Assembly (NCBI GenBank): GCA_036971715.1
Contig: JAVHJL010000008.1
Location: forward strand, 620,001 to 684,000
DNA: 64,000 bases
Reading direction: 5' to 3'
From: Arthrobotrys musiformis
Taxonomy: Eukaryota; Ascomycota; Orbiliomycetes; Orbiliales; Orbiliaceae
Shown here: positions 24,884 to 36,616 of the stretch, in pieces
How the letters are laid out: every line of letters starts with the position of its first letter
Position numbering within the stretch: position 1 is the first letter of the stretch
Translations under genes and position numbers: made by a program
The notes under the pieces: model-generated
Seen by the model: the letters and a program-made list of their open reading frames with translations, nothing else
Database searches by the model: none
What the model was told of the DNA's origin: nothing

Positions 24884-26293
24884 ATGGCACCGCCGGTGAT
24901 AATAACGTACGCAACTTTTCCCCCAAAAATTGTATTTATAGATTCCTAAAACCCGTACTAACATAACAACAGCTTCCTGGGCACCTCCTCCGCCGTGCCC
25001 TCGCAAACCAGGAACCACTCCTCGCTTTCAATCACCCTGCCCTCGGGTAGCACCTACCTCTTCGATGCCGGCGAAGCAACACAACACCAATTGCAAAAGG
25101 TGGCCGGGGGGTTCAAGCTCTCCAGCCTTAGAAGGATATTTATCACGCATATGCATGGGGATCATATGTTTGGGATCGTACCGTTGCTGTGTACGCTTCT
25201 AAACGGTGCCGGTGGGACGGTGGGGGTTGAGGATCCCAGGCTTCCCAATGCGGAGAAGAAGAGGGAGGCGGATTTTGAAGTTTATGGACCGGAGGGGTTG
25301 AGGGAGTATATTCGGACTTCATTCCGGTTGACGAAAAGTCTTGCGTGGGGGAGTTATGTAGTACACGAGCTACGCACCCCGTCTAACGGTGAAGAAGGGA
25401 AAGTGAAGGATGAGGCGGAGGATATGATGCCGATGGAGTTACCCGGTTACAATATTTTCCCAGATAAAGACGGTTACTGGAGGGATATATTATCGTCAGC
25501 GGAATCATCGCAGCCGATAGAGTGGGACGTATCCGCGGGTCCGATAATACATTCCGTCCCGTGTTTGGGATACGTCCTCACCGAGCCCGCGCTGCCGGGG
25601 AAGATCACACCGGACTATCAGAAGAAGATTCTGGCGAATAAAGCGGCTTTGGTGAAGAGTGGGGTTAAAAATCCCATGTCTTTGTTGTCGAAGGTTACTG
25701 CTCTCGGAGAAGGGGAGTTTATCGACTTGCCGGGTGGTGAGAGGCTTGGTAGACCACCGGCTCGCAAAGGGAGGAAGATTACGGTTCTAGGTGATACGTG
25801 TGATTCCTCTCCCATCGCCGACCTGGCTAGGGGAAGTGACGTCCTCATCCACGAAGCTACCAATGCTTTCCTGGGGGATAAACTCGGAAAGGAGAGTAAA
25901 GAGTACAAAGAGGGAGAGACATACGAGGACGTTAAAAAGAAAACAATCGAACATGGACATTCCACACCGGAAATGGCAGCAGAGTTTTCGATCTCGATAG
26001 GGCTTGGAGAAGGTGGTGGGGTACTAGGAAGAGTTATACCAGAGCAGGGTGGGGATAAGGGGAAGTCCAAGGATTCAAAAGACTCGAAGCCAAGGGGTGT
26101 GCTATTGCTGAATCATTTCAGTTCAAGATATGCAGACCCGAGGAGCAGCGATGTTGCTGCCGCCACCATGGAAGCTATCAGGGAGTCTGCGGTGGGGATA
26201 TTCCAAACTGCGAAAGGTACTCAGATGGAGGGGGGCATAGATGTTGTGTGTTCGTACGACTTGATGCAGTTCGAGGTCAGAGCCAGCGATTAG
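24884..26293 (+). CDS. tRNase Z (ribonuclease Z), short form
   Basis: Exons 24884-24906 and 24973-26293 give 447 residues. The 23-nt first exon (MAPPVIIT) joins FLGTSSAVPSQTRN, the conserved tRNase Z N-terminus, across a 66-nt intron with a CTAAC branch. Metallo-beta-lactamase ligands are present: THMHGDH (HxHxDH, about 65-70), GDTCDSS (about 281), HEATNAF, EHGHSTPEM (about 335) and LLNHFSSRY (about 389). The enzyme cuts the 3' trailer from precursor tRNAs before CCA addition, in nucleus and/or mitochondria. At about 450 residues it is the short, ELAC1-like class; fungi usually also carry the long Trz1/ELAC2 form, so this may be a second enzyme. Insertions at about 110-175 and 300-375, including a Lys/Ser-rich linker, make it longer than bacterial RNase Z. 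No mitochondrial presequence is obvious. Confidence 0.9.
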
Positions 26294-26776
26294 GCCGATA
26301 TAGTATCTTGTATTCTCTGATACCCTCCTATAAAATGTCTTGTATACAATGTCTTGTATATACTTATATACCCTAGGTCAATTTATAGAAGAGTTCTTGG
26401 TGCTATAATAGAGTATATAGGCCGCCTGATCAAGTATACTATGAAGTCATCGAGTAGTTTGGCAGGATGAGTGCAAATTTGCCTATAGTCACATACAGTA
26501 GATATTGGTAGACACATACTGCAGGCAGAGGAGGCCTGTGCTAGGCATAAGAGAAAGTGGGCGTTGTCCAAAATATTGTTAGAACGCACTCAGCTCCAGC
26601 AACGTCTTCAGCTTCTCACCGACCTCCATCAACCTCAGCGACGATTCCATCGCCATCTCCATCACCGTCACGCCATCATCGCCACGACATCATCATCATT
26701 ACCATCATCATCACCATCGCCGTCACGGCAGCTCCGAGAGAAAAGCAGTCACGGAAACGTAGCCACATTCCCAAAA
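26294..26776. other. Intergenic stretch with His/Thr-type simple sequence
   Basis: Bases about 26650-26730 are CAT/CAC-rich simple sequence (repeated ATCATC and CACCATC). An in-frame ATG at 26564 upstream of the next gene reads through this block; I treat it as 5' leader. Confidence 0.5.
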
Positions 26777-29700
26777 ATGGACCCACGGACTCGATACGGG
26801 GACAACGGGATGGTTTTTCCCTCTCGATTGGCCATAGGAGCTAACAACTTTCATCCTCCTTTGCCAGAAGGTGTCATCCCTCCCTGGAAGCAACGAGTCT
26901 ACACACCATCATCAACTCCACCACCTCCTCATGACCCTTCAGCTTCCGAAGTCGCGTATTACAATAACAAGAACGTATTCCCTCGCGGGAACCCTGAACC
27001 TCACTTTGACCCTGTCAAACCTACCTGTCTCATTGTTGGTAGGTATCTTAACAAAGTCTTCCTCAGGATCGGAGAATTCAAGCCTGGTTATCTCGAAGTT
27101 GCCAGACAGAACGAGATAGCCCTCCGGACCTACCTCGGAAGGAGAGGCTACAGTGAAGAAGCAATCATGGACGCCATCCGTCGTGGTATCGTCAGAGTCG
27201 GGCTCGGCGATGCCAGAACTGCAACCGAGGCAGACCTTGCGGTTAATGAAGAAGAGTACACTGTCGAATTTGAAGGTGATTACCGAGAGCACGCTCGCAC
27301 TCTGATGCTCAAGATGTTGAGCAAGGGTGTCGGTGCCATGCATAAAGACAAAATCCAACGTGTCAACGAGATGATCAACGACTGCATGCTGACCCCCTGG
27401 GATGAAGTCGTCGGTATTGTCCTTTGGAACCTCTCCCGTAAGTCTTTCTATCCCTCCCATTTAAAAGAACTCGAATGTCTTTCATACAGAGTGTGGTGTT
27501 AACAAATATGTTTGATCGTAGGCACCAACCCTTTTGTCCATCAGACTGCGACCACAATGTACCTTGAGGGTCTCTTCCGTGGCTTCCGCGACATGTGGCT
27601 TAAGATGTGTGTCGTCAACCAAGGACAAATTGACTTCGCTGAAGCCGTCTGCCGTCAGCTCTACAAACACCAGGCCCAAGTTCCCACAATGGACCTTGAC
27701 ATCCTCGCCCTTCACGCGAAAACTTTCTTTGCTTCTAGCCATGGGTTTTGGCTCTACAACTACCGTTTGTACCGCGATAACATCGGCCACCCACTCGGTA
27801 TGCACTGTGAACACACCTTGATGGACCGAGAGAAAGCTCCCAAGATGTTGATTGACTACATCCTTACGCTCATGAACAACAAAATTTTTGAAACTGATGA
27901 TCAAAACATTATTATTCCAACTGAAATTGCTGATGCTGCCGGGTCCTGCATCAAGACTCTCACTCAAGTTTACGAGAAGGAGGAAAGCAATGAACACAAC
28001 AAAGTTCTCATTGACCATTTCGCACGCAACATGTTGTCTGCCAGCCGCCAGAAGCTAGTCAACTACTGCCGAATCGCCGAAAAGTGTCTCTCCTTTGACG
28101 ATGTTGTTTAGGATACCATCGTCAACGCTGGTGAGCGCTTGTACGGACTCGACGAGTTCCCAAAATTTGAATGGCAACGATCTGCCAAAGTTCGAAGCCC
28201 AATTATCACTAAATGCCCAATGGGTATCTTTGATGAGCGTCTCGGTGATAACGCCATCAGCTTCCGCCTTCAGTTCTTGTTGGCCATGCGAGAGAAAGAA
28301 AAGATCCCCATTTCGGCCCTGAAGGCTCTCAGGAAGTATTTGACCAAACTCGATCCAAAGCATCTTTTGAGGGAGTGCAGCGAGATCGCGCCCGTTGAGC
28401 AGGAAACGGACCCACAGAACCTAGCCAAGAGGGTTGGGGAACATCCTGACGTCCTTATCCGTCTCCTTTTGCTCTACGCCTATCTTCGCTCCCCAGATAG
28501 AGCTACCAACACTAACAGCGGTAAGGAATCGATCCCATAATTTTTTCCTATCAAAGCGGGTCACTAATGAACCAGACAGATCGTCCGGAAGTTGAACCGA
28601 ACCAAAATATCGTCAACCTGCTCTGGTGGGTTTTCGTCAAGTATTCATACCAGAGAACCGAGCCGCACTTCTTGCCCCAGGCTATCAAGTTGTTCTGCAA
28701 GTACGAGGACTGGTTCATCCCTCTCTTGAAGGAGAATTGGGAAGAGGATCCTGACAGATGCTCTGATATCGTAAGTTAAACTATTCCTGGCAATTAAGAA
28801 TCTAGCAGCTAAGCCCGACATTGCAGGTGATGGGATGGTTCCTGTACGGTCTCGAGAGGTATGGCATGTTAGTTCGTCATACCGAGCCACAAAACCACCC
28901 GGTTATGCGCCAGCTCTTCCGCCATAAAGCCGGCGCCGAGATTGCCATCGTAAGTTTTACATAATTCTATTCCTTTGTCTGTGATAATGGAAGCTAATAT
29001 AATGATAGAGCCTTCTCGACTATCACAACCACGATGACCGCATCCCGATCTTTGACGGTAACAAAGACCGCGTCATCATCTCAGCATATACGATGCTGTA
29101 CTACTCTGTCAAGGTCAGCCAGAAGTACCATGACGAAGAAATCCTCATGGCAACCATCAAGACGATGGCTGGGGTTTTCTTCAACCACGAGTACTTCAAC
29201 ATCCCCGAGGAGTACCGTCCAAAGGGCTACCACGGGCTCCGAAAGATGGGTATGGAGATCCTGACCACGGCCAACGAGGCCGCTCTCGAGAACGCTGCGA
29301 TCAAGTGCCGTACTGAGACGGCATGGAACGACAGTAAGTGCCCCTTCATTTTTTCTCGAACTTGGGATGGATTGCTAAAAGAATATATATATAGTCCGAG
29401 ACACGATCGTCAGTCTCTACGAGAAGTGCCGAGGGTGCGCCGAGCTCGCCTTCAACCCGCCGGCAAACATCACCGACGAGCAGTACGCGGAACTCATCAA
29501 GAGGTTCAACGACTCTGCCGTCTGCCTCACGCAGGTGCTGGAGCTCCTGCAGGTCCTGATCCCTCGGGACCGATTGATGCGGCTTCGGCTGCGTCATTAC
29601 GACACGACCACGACGATCTGCAAGCTGATCGACATCTTCGTGGCCAAGCCGGACACGACTCCGGGGTCGCACAGGCGTGCGACCCCCGTCGCGGCGTTCT

Positions 29701-29909
29701 CGCGGGTCCCCAAGCCCGCTCGCGAAAACTTGGGGCAGATGATGAAGTGCTGTGCAAAATACTTGCAGGCACTGTACAGGGAGTGGTCCGCCGATGATGT
29801 CGTCGACGGCGAGATGATGGTCCAGAGGGACCTCATCTTGGAGTTGGCGGCGGAGGGGGACGTGGCGGGGGAGCTTTTGTTGCGGGCCGAGAGGGCCGTT
29901 CGTTTTTAA
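26777..29909 (+). CDS. Unrecognised 937-residue protein with one in-frame TAG
   Basis: Exons 26777-27437, 27522-28520, 28580-28770, 28827-28949, 29009-29333 and 29395-29909 form one continuous frame of 938 codons, apart from a TAG at 28109-28111 (codon 417). All five introns have GTAAG donors and keep the frame. ATG 26777 (CCAAAAATGG) is preferred to the in-frame ATG 26564. No signal peptide or membrane helix is evident. The protein is rich in charged, probably helical segments (for example NEIALRTYLGRRGYSEEAIM, KVSQKYHDEEILMATIKTM) and looks like a soluble intracellular alpha-helical protein; I recognise no domain. Both sides of the TAG read as ordinary coding sequence and splice normally, so a decayed pseudogene is unlikely. 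The stop sits in the loop of a perfect hairpin (see findings). A 54-nt intron ending at this TAG would need a GTCAAC donor and seems unlikely. Confidence 0.75.
28095..28125 (+). other. Hairpin presenting the in-frame UAG in its loop
   Basis: TTGACGATG (28095-28103) pairs perfectly with CATCGTCAA (28117-28125). Inside, after one U-C mismatch, U-A, G-U and U-A pairs can form, leaving the five-base loop UUAGG (28108-28112). The A of UAG, base 28110, is the middle base of the loop. The geometry is read from the sequence; a role in RNA editing is inferred. Confidence 0.6.
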
Positions 29910-29967
29910 GTCTTTTTTTTGTTTTTTTTTTACCATAGCATTATTACTACTATTACTACTACTACTA

Positions 29968-29985
29968 ATGCGACTATAGTCGCAT
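29968..29985. repeat. Perfect 18-bp palindrome
   Basis: ATGCGACTATAGTCGCAT is its own reverse complement. It lies 58 bp after the stop of the 937-residue gene, following an ACT trinucleotide run, in the presumed 3' UTR between two convergent genes. Confidence 0.9.
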
Positions 29986-30205
29986 GAAGAATGCCAATGG
30001 GAATTTTTTTTGTTTTTTAAATGGTCTTGCTATGGTAACATTCGTAAAGTAGAAGAAGTTGAGATTAATCGTCCCCGTACCCCCCCTCATATCATACACT
30101 ACCAATTTACCACCCCTCATATGATCATAACCACCCATCATTGCCACTTACACCAAACATCCCAAAACCGTAAATAGGAAAGAAACAATTCGATAGAGAA
30201 GAAAA

Positions 30206-30830
30206 CTAATCGAAATTGATCTTCTCCGCCAAAAGCACGCCGTAGCCAATAGTCCCCACCACGCTGCCCAGATTAAAAAGACTACTAATCCCATGCGCCA
30301 TGCCAAACTTCTTATTCAAACCCTTCATCTCATCGCTAACCCTAACCTCATCATTCTCCTTATCACCCCCGCGCTCAGCACCCTCGCTGACACCGGGTAA
30401 CTTCTTCCCATCGTAGCTTCTCCCGTCGAATACCTCCTGTTCCTTCCTTTTATCCATAATCCTGGTAGTGAACGGCCCGGCCACGACGGCGTTTAGGAAT
30501 GAGGTGGCGAGGACGGTGAGGAGGAAGCCGTATGTTTTGGAGGGTTGGAGGAGTTTGAGGGATTGTGGGGTTGTGAGGAGGAGGGAGAGGGAGAGGATTA
30601 GTTGGAGGGAGAAGTATATTGGGAAGAGGCGGCGTTGGAGGGCGCCGAAGTATGCGCGGGGGAGGACGCGGAAGGAGACTTTTTTGTGGGTTAGTGATTG
30701 GTTACTTATATATATGGGGAGGGGGGGACGAACTGATGCCGCCGATGAAGGAGTGCCAGATTTGGGTGCCGAAGAGGAAGCTGTAGGAGAGGAGGTGGGT
30801 TGCTGCGTAGACTGTTGATATCAGCGGCAT
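30206..30830 (-). CDS. TMEM205-like (DUF4149) membrane protein
   Basis: Exons 30734-30830 and 30206-30678 (55-nt intron, CTAAC branch, unusual donor GTTCGT) give 189 residues. The N-terminus (MPLISTVYAATHLLSYSFLFGTQIWHSFIGGI) has the conserved GTQIW-F-G of TMEM205/DUF4149 proteins. RAYFGALQRRLFPIYF at the start of exon 2, then two hydrophobic helices (about 54-73, 80-100), TRIMDKR and a C-terminal helix (VVGTIGYGVLL) complete the four-helix pattern. A charged loop at about 105-150 is longer than in animal TMEM205. In animals the protein is linked to membrane trafficking and drug tolerance; in fungi its role is unknown. The gene is convergent with the 937-residue gene (296 bp between stops). 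Confidence 0.8.
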
Positions 30831-30929
30831 TTTGGATGTTTTTATGTTATTTTATTTTATTATTTTATTTTATTTTTTTTATTTTTTATTTAGAATTATC
30901 TTATCAATCAAGATCAATTGAAAGATAAA

Positions 30930-30965
30930 GTTGAGGTTGAAGTTGAGGTTGAAGTTGAAGTTGGG
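30930..30965. repeat. Hexamer array GTTGAG/GTTGAA
   Basis: Six consecutive units (GTTGAG, GTTGAA, GTTGAG, GTTGAA, GTTGAA, GTTGGG) lie in the divergent promoter region between the TMEM205-like and complex I genes. Confidence 0.9.
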
Positions 30966-31267
30966 ATATCCGGAGCATCGCATCTCCGAACGCGCCAAGA
31001 ACTGTCACGCCATGACCACATTGCGTTGTCGCGTTGTTCTGTATCCGTTTGTCATTTATACAATTCCCCAATCAGGTCACCAAATCCATCCAATCGAACG
31101 CCGCCCGATTTCAATTGGCGGCGAGGACTCGTTCGAAAGGTCGAAGTAGATATCCTCAGTGACCTCACGACCCGACTTCCGACACCCCCCAACCATCAAT
31201 CGCACAGAAGTCCCAGGAACGCCGGAATCCCCCATCCTAAACCGTCCTCGATCACACATCCTCCACA

Positions 31268-31848
31268 ATGGCGTCGGGATACGGTGCCACCGGCGGTATG
31301 TCCCAATCCCCCATCCCCCGACCACAGCGAACCAGCGAAACCACTTCAATCCACCAAATGCACACCTATAACGGAAGATACGGGAAGATACAGGGATATA
31401 TGGAGTGTGCTGATGTCGGAGTATAGGCGTAACCCCCTGCTTCCCCTTCTGGCAGGACTTCCTGGCCTGCTACATCATGAACACGAGCAAGTACTCCGAC
31501 GCCGGGAAGGTCCTCTGCCGGCCCCATCGAGACGATTATTACGAGTGTCTGCATCATACCAAGGAGGTTAGTCTTATTTATCAGGATATGGATATGGGGG
31601 TTATGGAGTAGACGATATAATATACGTCTACCCATCTCCAACCCAAACCATACAATAAACCACAAACGCTAACAGATATAAATAACAAGATGGACAAAGT
31701 CTCCAAAATCAACGACGCAATCCGCCGCTACGAAATGGGCCTCGGCCACGTCCGCGACGACGCCGCGATGAAAAAATTAGGTCTGGTGAAGGGCTCCTAC
31801 GACGCCAGCAAGACAACGGTTAACCCCGGTGGGCCGTGGAAACACTAA
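31268..31848 (+). CDS. Complex I small subunit, NDUFS5-like (twin CX9C)
   Basis: Exons 31268-31295, 31427-31566 and 31690-31848 give 108 residues. MASGYG at the start and the CHCH core are diagnostic: C-x9-C in CFPFWQDFLAC and C-x9-C in CRPHRDDYYEC, followed by LHHTKE, as in NDUFS5 (15-kDa subunit) of NADH:ubiquinone oxidoreductase. Twin CX9C proteins are imported into the mitochondrial intermembrane space and oxidised by Mia40. The third exon adds 52 residues (MDKVSKINDAIRRYEMGLGH...) that replace the basic animal tail; the AAG acceptor used there avoids an immediate stop. No presequence is expected or seen. It is divergent from the TMEM205-like gene (437 bp between starts). Confidence 0.85.
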
Positions 31849-34086
31849 CACCACCTCCCCGTCGTCCAATATGGGTTTTCAACGGCTCCTCTTTCTATTT
31901 AACATTATAGCGGTTTTTATGGTTATATGAAGAGAGGGGGGCTGACGGCGGGAGAGGGTTTGTATGTATGTATATAATTTATTTTATTTGAATATATCTT
32001 GGAAAGTACAATATGAATACAGCACTTTACAAGCTACTTCCCATCTCCTACCTGACACCATATAAACTCACGAAGCTTCGCCCTTCGCGGCGCAGACGGG
32101 CTAATTAGAAGGGATTAAACTATGATATAACATGCAGATATCTGTCAGATAGCGTAGCATTGTCATTTATCCCACAGTATATATGGACAGCCAGATCTAC
32201 CTATCATTCTAATCTTCCACAAGTAGCCATATATATAAGACAAATATAAGACAAGAATATAGCAGCTAAATTTAAACATTAAGATAAATATAAATACTAG
32301 AACTCCCGCCTACTTCAACTTATAACCTCCATCAAGACCTAATCATAAACATCTTACCCACGAACGCAAGATCGTATAAATCACAACGACACTGCCGCCA
32401 AAGCTGACTGGTCTCGTCTCACCCCCAGACCTCAGATCAATACCATCACATCACATCACATCAAGATAACTACTCCGAACATTTCACCGTAAGTTAACCC
32501 GAACCATCCAAAGATCATTTCTAATCGATCCCTAACAGATTAAGCACCAATTCAACCGAAGGATCGAGTGATCACAAACCCGGCAGAGACCCTGCCATTC
32601 TCACCGCACTGGGGACACTCTCCCAATCCTTCCAATATTACGATGCCGCGGCAACGATGACTCCGACTGGAAACCTACTATAAAATCTTCACAATGATAA
32701 CCACATTTTGCCCAGAAACTGTCTCCTCACCAGCCTCAGCCACCAATCTGCGTATCCGAGGCCCCAGACAGCACGATCGAGCTGTTGAACGCGCCCGAAA
32801 ACGTCTGCAAAGACAACGAGTCAACCGGAATTTCCTGTGCAAGAATGTTCGTCCACTTTGATCAAGCTGTCTCAAAGGACAAGGCCAAGCCATGCATGAG
32901 ATGCTTTTTGCATCCAACCAGCCCGTCATCAGTGCTCTAGCCAAGTTGTCGCCAGTCTGATACTAAACGTAATGCCCTAGAAGTAGAAGTAAGCCGCCCT
33001 TCCGGTTAATCCGCAAAATAAAGCATTTAACTGATGTATAATCAATAGTAGAAGGTTTATACCTCGACCGTCGGTTCTTCGGAGAGGGCAACCTGGTGAA
33101 AAGTCGGTGTCTTCTTCGGAGAGGCCAGCCTGTGGAAACACAGGTTTTTCGTATTAGTCTAGCAGCACGACCGCGGGGGTTCTTTAGCATTAGGAGCCTC
33201 GTCGAAGAAATGGTCGCTCGAATGAGCGTGCATCTATGCATCCCGGGGCGGAGCATCGAGGCATGGTACGAATCTCCGCGAAGTTCCAAAAATAACGCTG
33301 AAACCAAATGATACTTGATTACATCAAATCGATATGGCGTACGAGCTAAGGAGTCTGGCGACGAGACAAAATGACGATTGATGCATCAATGGTGCCAAAA
33401 GAGGGTTCTATTAAGTTTGGTTTATAATCCGGTCTATAGATCTAGAGGCTAGCGGAACAGTTGAGTTCCTGATTCATGTAGTTCATTCCAAAGAACCGTT
33501 GCTTCGTTTTCGACACCGTAGATCTTATAGATCTAATCGCCAACCACCCCACAATACTGGAACAAAAACAATCTGGCCCAAAAGAGGCAACCTTCAACTT
33601 CGATTATAACCACACCCGGCCAAATCCTCCTGAAGCCCCAAGGCTCGATGGTAACCCTAGAGTTTAGGTATCGAGTATTTCTAAATACAACGTTGGAATC
33701 TAGTATAGAGTAGAAGAGCTTGTTCGAAGATATACCCCACTATACGAATGGCTATGCGACCTACCTCCCTAGCGCATAGGCCCAGTGGCATGAAACGATA
33801 TAGTTCGAAGACAGTTGTCTAAATCTATACTCAAACGGAGTTCCTGACCAAGGGAGTCGTTTTATATCAACCAAGAGAGTATGATACGAAGGTGCATACA
33901 TATGCGTGCAGAATAGCAGAAACATACAAAACGCCCCGTAGGACCGGTCAATTGGTATACGACCCCGCTCCCCCAAGATATATCAATAACTACAGCGTTC
34001 AACGACGACTAATAACATCGTACAACATGATTCCCCAGTGCGAAGTGCTACTCCACCACTGCACTTAATATCCACCCAGCAGGTAA
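31849..34086. other. Gene-poor stretch, 2.2 kb
   Basis: AT-rich and without a convincing gene. A short plus-strand frame at about 32708-32860 has an Arg-rich segment (HDRAVERARKRLQRQR) but stops soon, and no joining exon was found. It could be a relic or chance. Confidence 0.45.
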
Positions 34087-36616
34087 TCACCCCCCAAGAA
34101 CCTTCTGCCCGCTCTTAAACACCTTTCCATCCCCGCCTCCCATCCCCCAAACATCCCCAGCATACTCCAACCCCACAAGCCCCCGCCCACCACACGCCCT
34201 CTCCAGCGCCAAAACCGCAAAATGCCCCCCCACAACCGGTCTAGCCATAAACCATATCCCCGGAAACCCCCCACTCCCCTCAGTATCATACAAATCCGTA
34301 AACGGTCTATCCGTACTAGTCTCGTTCACCCATCTCCCCACGTCGAGAATAATCCTCTCCCTCGTCTTCCGCGCCGACACCGCGGCGGCGAAGAACTCCC
34401 AGTCGGATTTGGTGTATAAATGTCTTGAGTCAAGGGGTAATCCGTATTTCTGCTCGACGAGGTTGTAGAACGCCGATTGCTTCGTGTATATATCCTCCGG
34501 TACGAAGCCGCCTTCGTCGTCGTCTGTTGGTTTCTTTTGAAGGGTGGAGAATTGTGCGAGAGGGCTTTGGAGGCCCTTTCGGTAGCAGAGGAGGCTGTCG
34601 GCGTAGAGGTTGTAGAGGGTACCCCATGATCCCTGCCAGTGGTAGGCGAGTTTTGTGTGCGTGCCGTCGCGGGAGATGGCGAGGGTGTGCCAGGTTTTGA
34701 TGTACGAGTCCGCGATATCCTATCCATTTATCAATAAGAAACTTTCGGGGTATGATGTAAATGATGTAAAGGGGGTTAGGGACTTACGGAGAAGTACTTC
34801 TCGTCTTTGCTATTTCCGACGATGCTGGCCAGTTCGGCCATGGCTTTGATGCCCAATATCCCCTTCAACGCCAGATTCGTCTGATTCGCCAGCCGTCCCG
34901 CAAAGTCATCCGTCGACACTACCAAATCAATCAGCACCAATACCATACTTCTCGATAAAGAAAGGGGAAATACTAACACTGCGTAGCAGGCAACAAGCCA
35001 AATTGTATCAAATACCCCGTCCACTTCCTCCAAAGCTCGTATCGCCCTCTAAACCTGCCCCCATCCCCCCATGCGCCCTCCAACCACTCCTTCGCCACCT
35101 TCCTCCCTTTCTCCCCACCCCCGTTCTCCTCAACCAGATTCCCCACCACCGCCGCCCCCATGATTAACATATTCCCACACTCCTCGACGGGCATATACTC
35201 ATCCCTCCCATCCGGATGACCCGTCGCATTCGGAAAACTCGATCCCAGATCGTGCATGCTGTAATCATTCGGATACAAGCCCGCGGACTGATGCTCCAAC
35301 AGCGGTTCCAAAAGATACCGCAACCAGGAAGGATTAACGTACAAAAAGAATGGAAAGGCGGGGAAGATGACATCGATCGTTTGGAAGTTTCCGTCGCTGC
35401 TGATTTCTTTTAGGAATAGAAGCGGGCGGGAGGGGGTTCCGCTGAAGGATGTGCCGCCTAGTACTTGTCGGGTGGATAACAGTAGAATGTCGGTGTATGT
35501 ATCCGCCGCGACGCCGGACATGGCGCGGGAGGCGTGTTCGACCAGTTGTTTGTTAAACTTGTCGGCCTCGGATGAGGCGGTGGAGTAGTCGTGGTAATGG
35601 AAGTGGAGGAGATCGAAGTGGTCCTCGAAGTAGCCCTTCCACAGGGGTCGCATGCTGGTTAACCCCCTCGCCGAAGCGAACTGCGCGACTTCATCCTGCA
35701 CGTGTGCGATGGTGAATATAGCCGACCCGTGGCCCGGCGAGGAAGATGAGGAACTAAGGCGGAAGTACTTTGAAAAAGCGAACACCGGTTCCGCATCCAT
35801 CACCTCTCTAAACCGGTCATCCGTCACATTTCTCAGCGAACTACCCTTCGCGAACCGTCGGCGGAGGGGACCAGAATCACCACCCTCATAATGCGTATCC
35901 TACCACCCCGTTAGCATCCCTCAATATCCAGTAAAAGCAAGAAACCCACCTTGGGCGCAGTAAAATACAAACTCCCCCACTCAGCCCGATCCCACTTCTC
36001 CGAAAAATGCTCCTCCCGTTCCCTCGTCACCTTCCAGCTCCTCAACCCCCCATGCTCCTGCATCTCCCACCGTATCCGACTCCCCCTATCACCAGTAACC
36101 CACACTAAACCATTAGCACCCCCCATAACAACCTCAAAGGAAAAAGGGAAACATACACCCATTAACATCAACATAAACCTCACAATCCACCTCCCCAACA
36201 ACCTCAACCTCCAAATACCCCGCCGGAATACTCTGCCTCATGGTATCATTCACCGTCACCGGACTCGTAAACACCAACTTCACATCCACCCCACCGGCTT
36301 CATACCTCAACCACGTCTTCGAAGCATCGAAATCAACCCCGAAGTATTTCGCAAACCCCACATCGTTACCATCCAACGAATCGTGCGGTTTCCCCAGGAG
36401 CGGGTAGATGGTTTTGTTCACCCGGAGTAACACCCCGAATCCGATTTCCATGCCCGTCCAGAACATCGGCCACCGCGACCACGGCTCTTGTCGGGCGTTT
36501 TGAAGCCATAGTGATAGATACGGATTCCGGACGAATAGCGGGATCGTAGCTGGCGTCAAGCTCGCCGAGAGTATTAAGGCCGGCAGGAAGGATATGAGGA
36601 GTAGTAAAGTCTTCAT
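34087..36616 (-). CDS. Secreted glutaminase GtaA-like (DUF5127/DUF4965/DUF1793)
   Basis: Exons 36157-36616, 35950-36104, 34978-35899, 34788-34918 and 34087-34719 give 766 residues; introns are 50-68 nt. The signal peptide is MKTLLLLISFLPALILSAS. The N-terminal part (IPLFVRNPYLSLWL ... SRWPMFWTG ... LWVTGDR) matches the DUF5127 beta-sandwich. NPSWLRYLLEPLLEHQ, YSMHDLGSSFPNATGH and EECGNMLIM lie in the DUF4965 region. AGRLANQTNLALKGILGIKAMA and RPFTDLYDTEGSG...FMARPVVGGHFAVLAL are the conserved C-terminal alpha-helical domain. This layout is typical of fungal extracellular glutaminases of the Aspergillus GtaA type, which release glutamate from glutamine, although function in any single member is often assumed. 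The third intron uses a GTTAGT donor chosen because it alone restores the frame. Confidence 0.85.

Noticed and set aside
26564..26776. N-terminal extension of the 937-residue protein from ATG 26564
   Set aside because: It translates CAT/CAC simple repeats into His/Ser low complexity; ATG 26777 has better context.
28058..28111. A 54-nt in-frame intron ending at the TAG of the 937-residue gene
   Set aside because: The frame would be kept and the 3' end looks like an acceptor (GTTTAG), but the only aligned donor is GTCAAC, unlike the GTAAG donors of the other five introns of this gene. It remains the main alternative to an edited stop.
32678..32944. Arg-rich frame near 32700-32860 as a bZIP-like fragment
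   Set aside because: The basic stretch lacks the N-x-x-A-A/S-x-x-C/S-R basic-region pattern and a leucine zipper, and it stops quickly.
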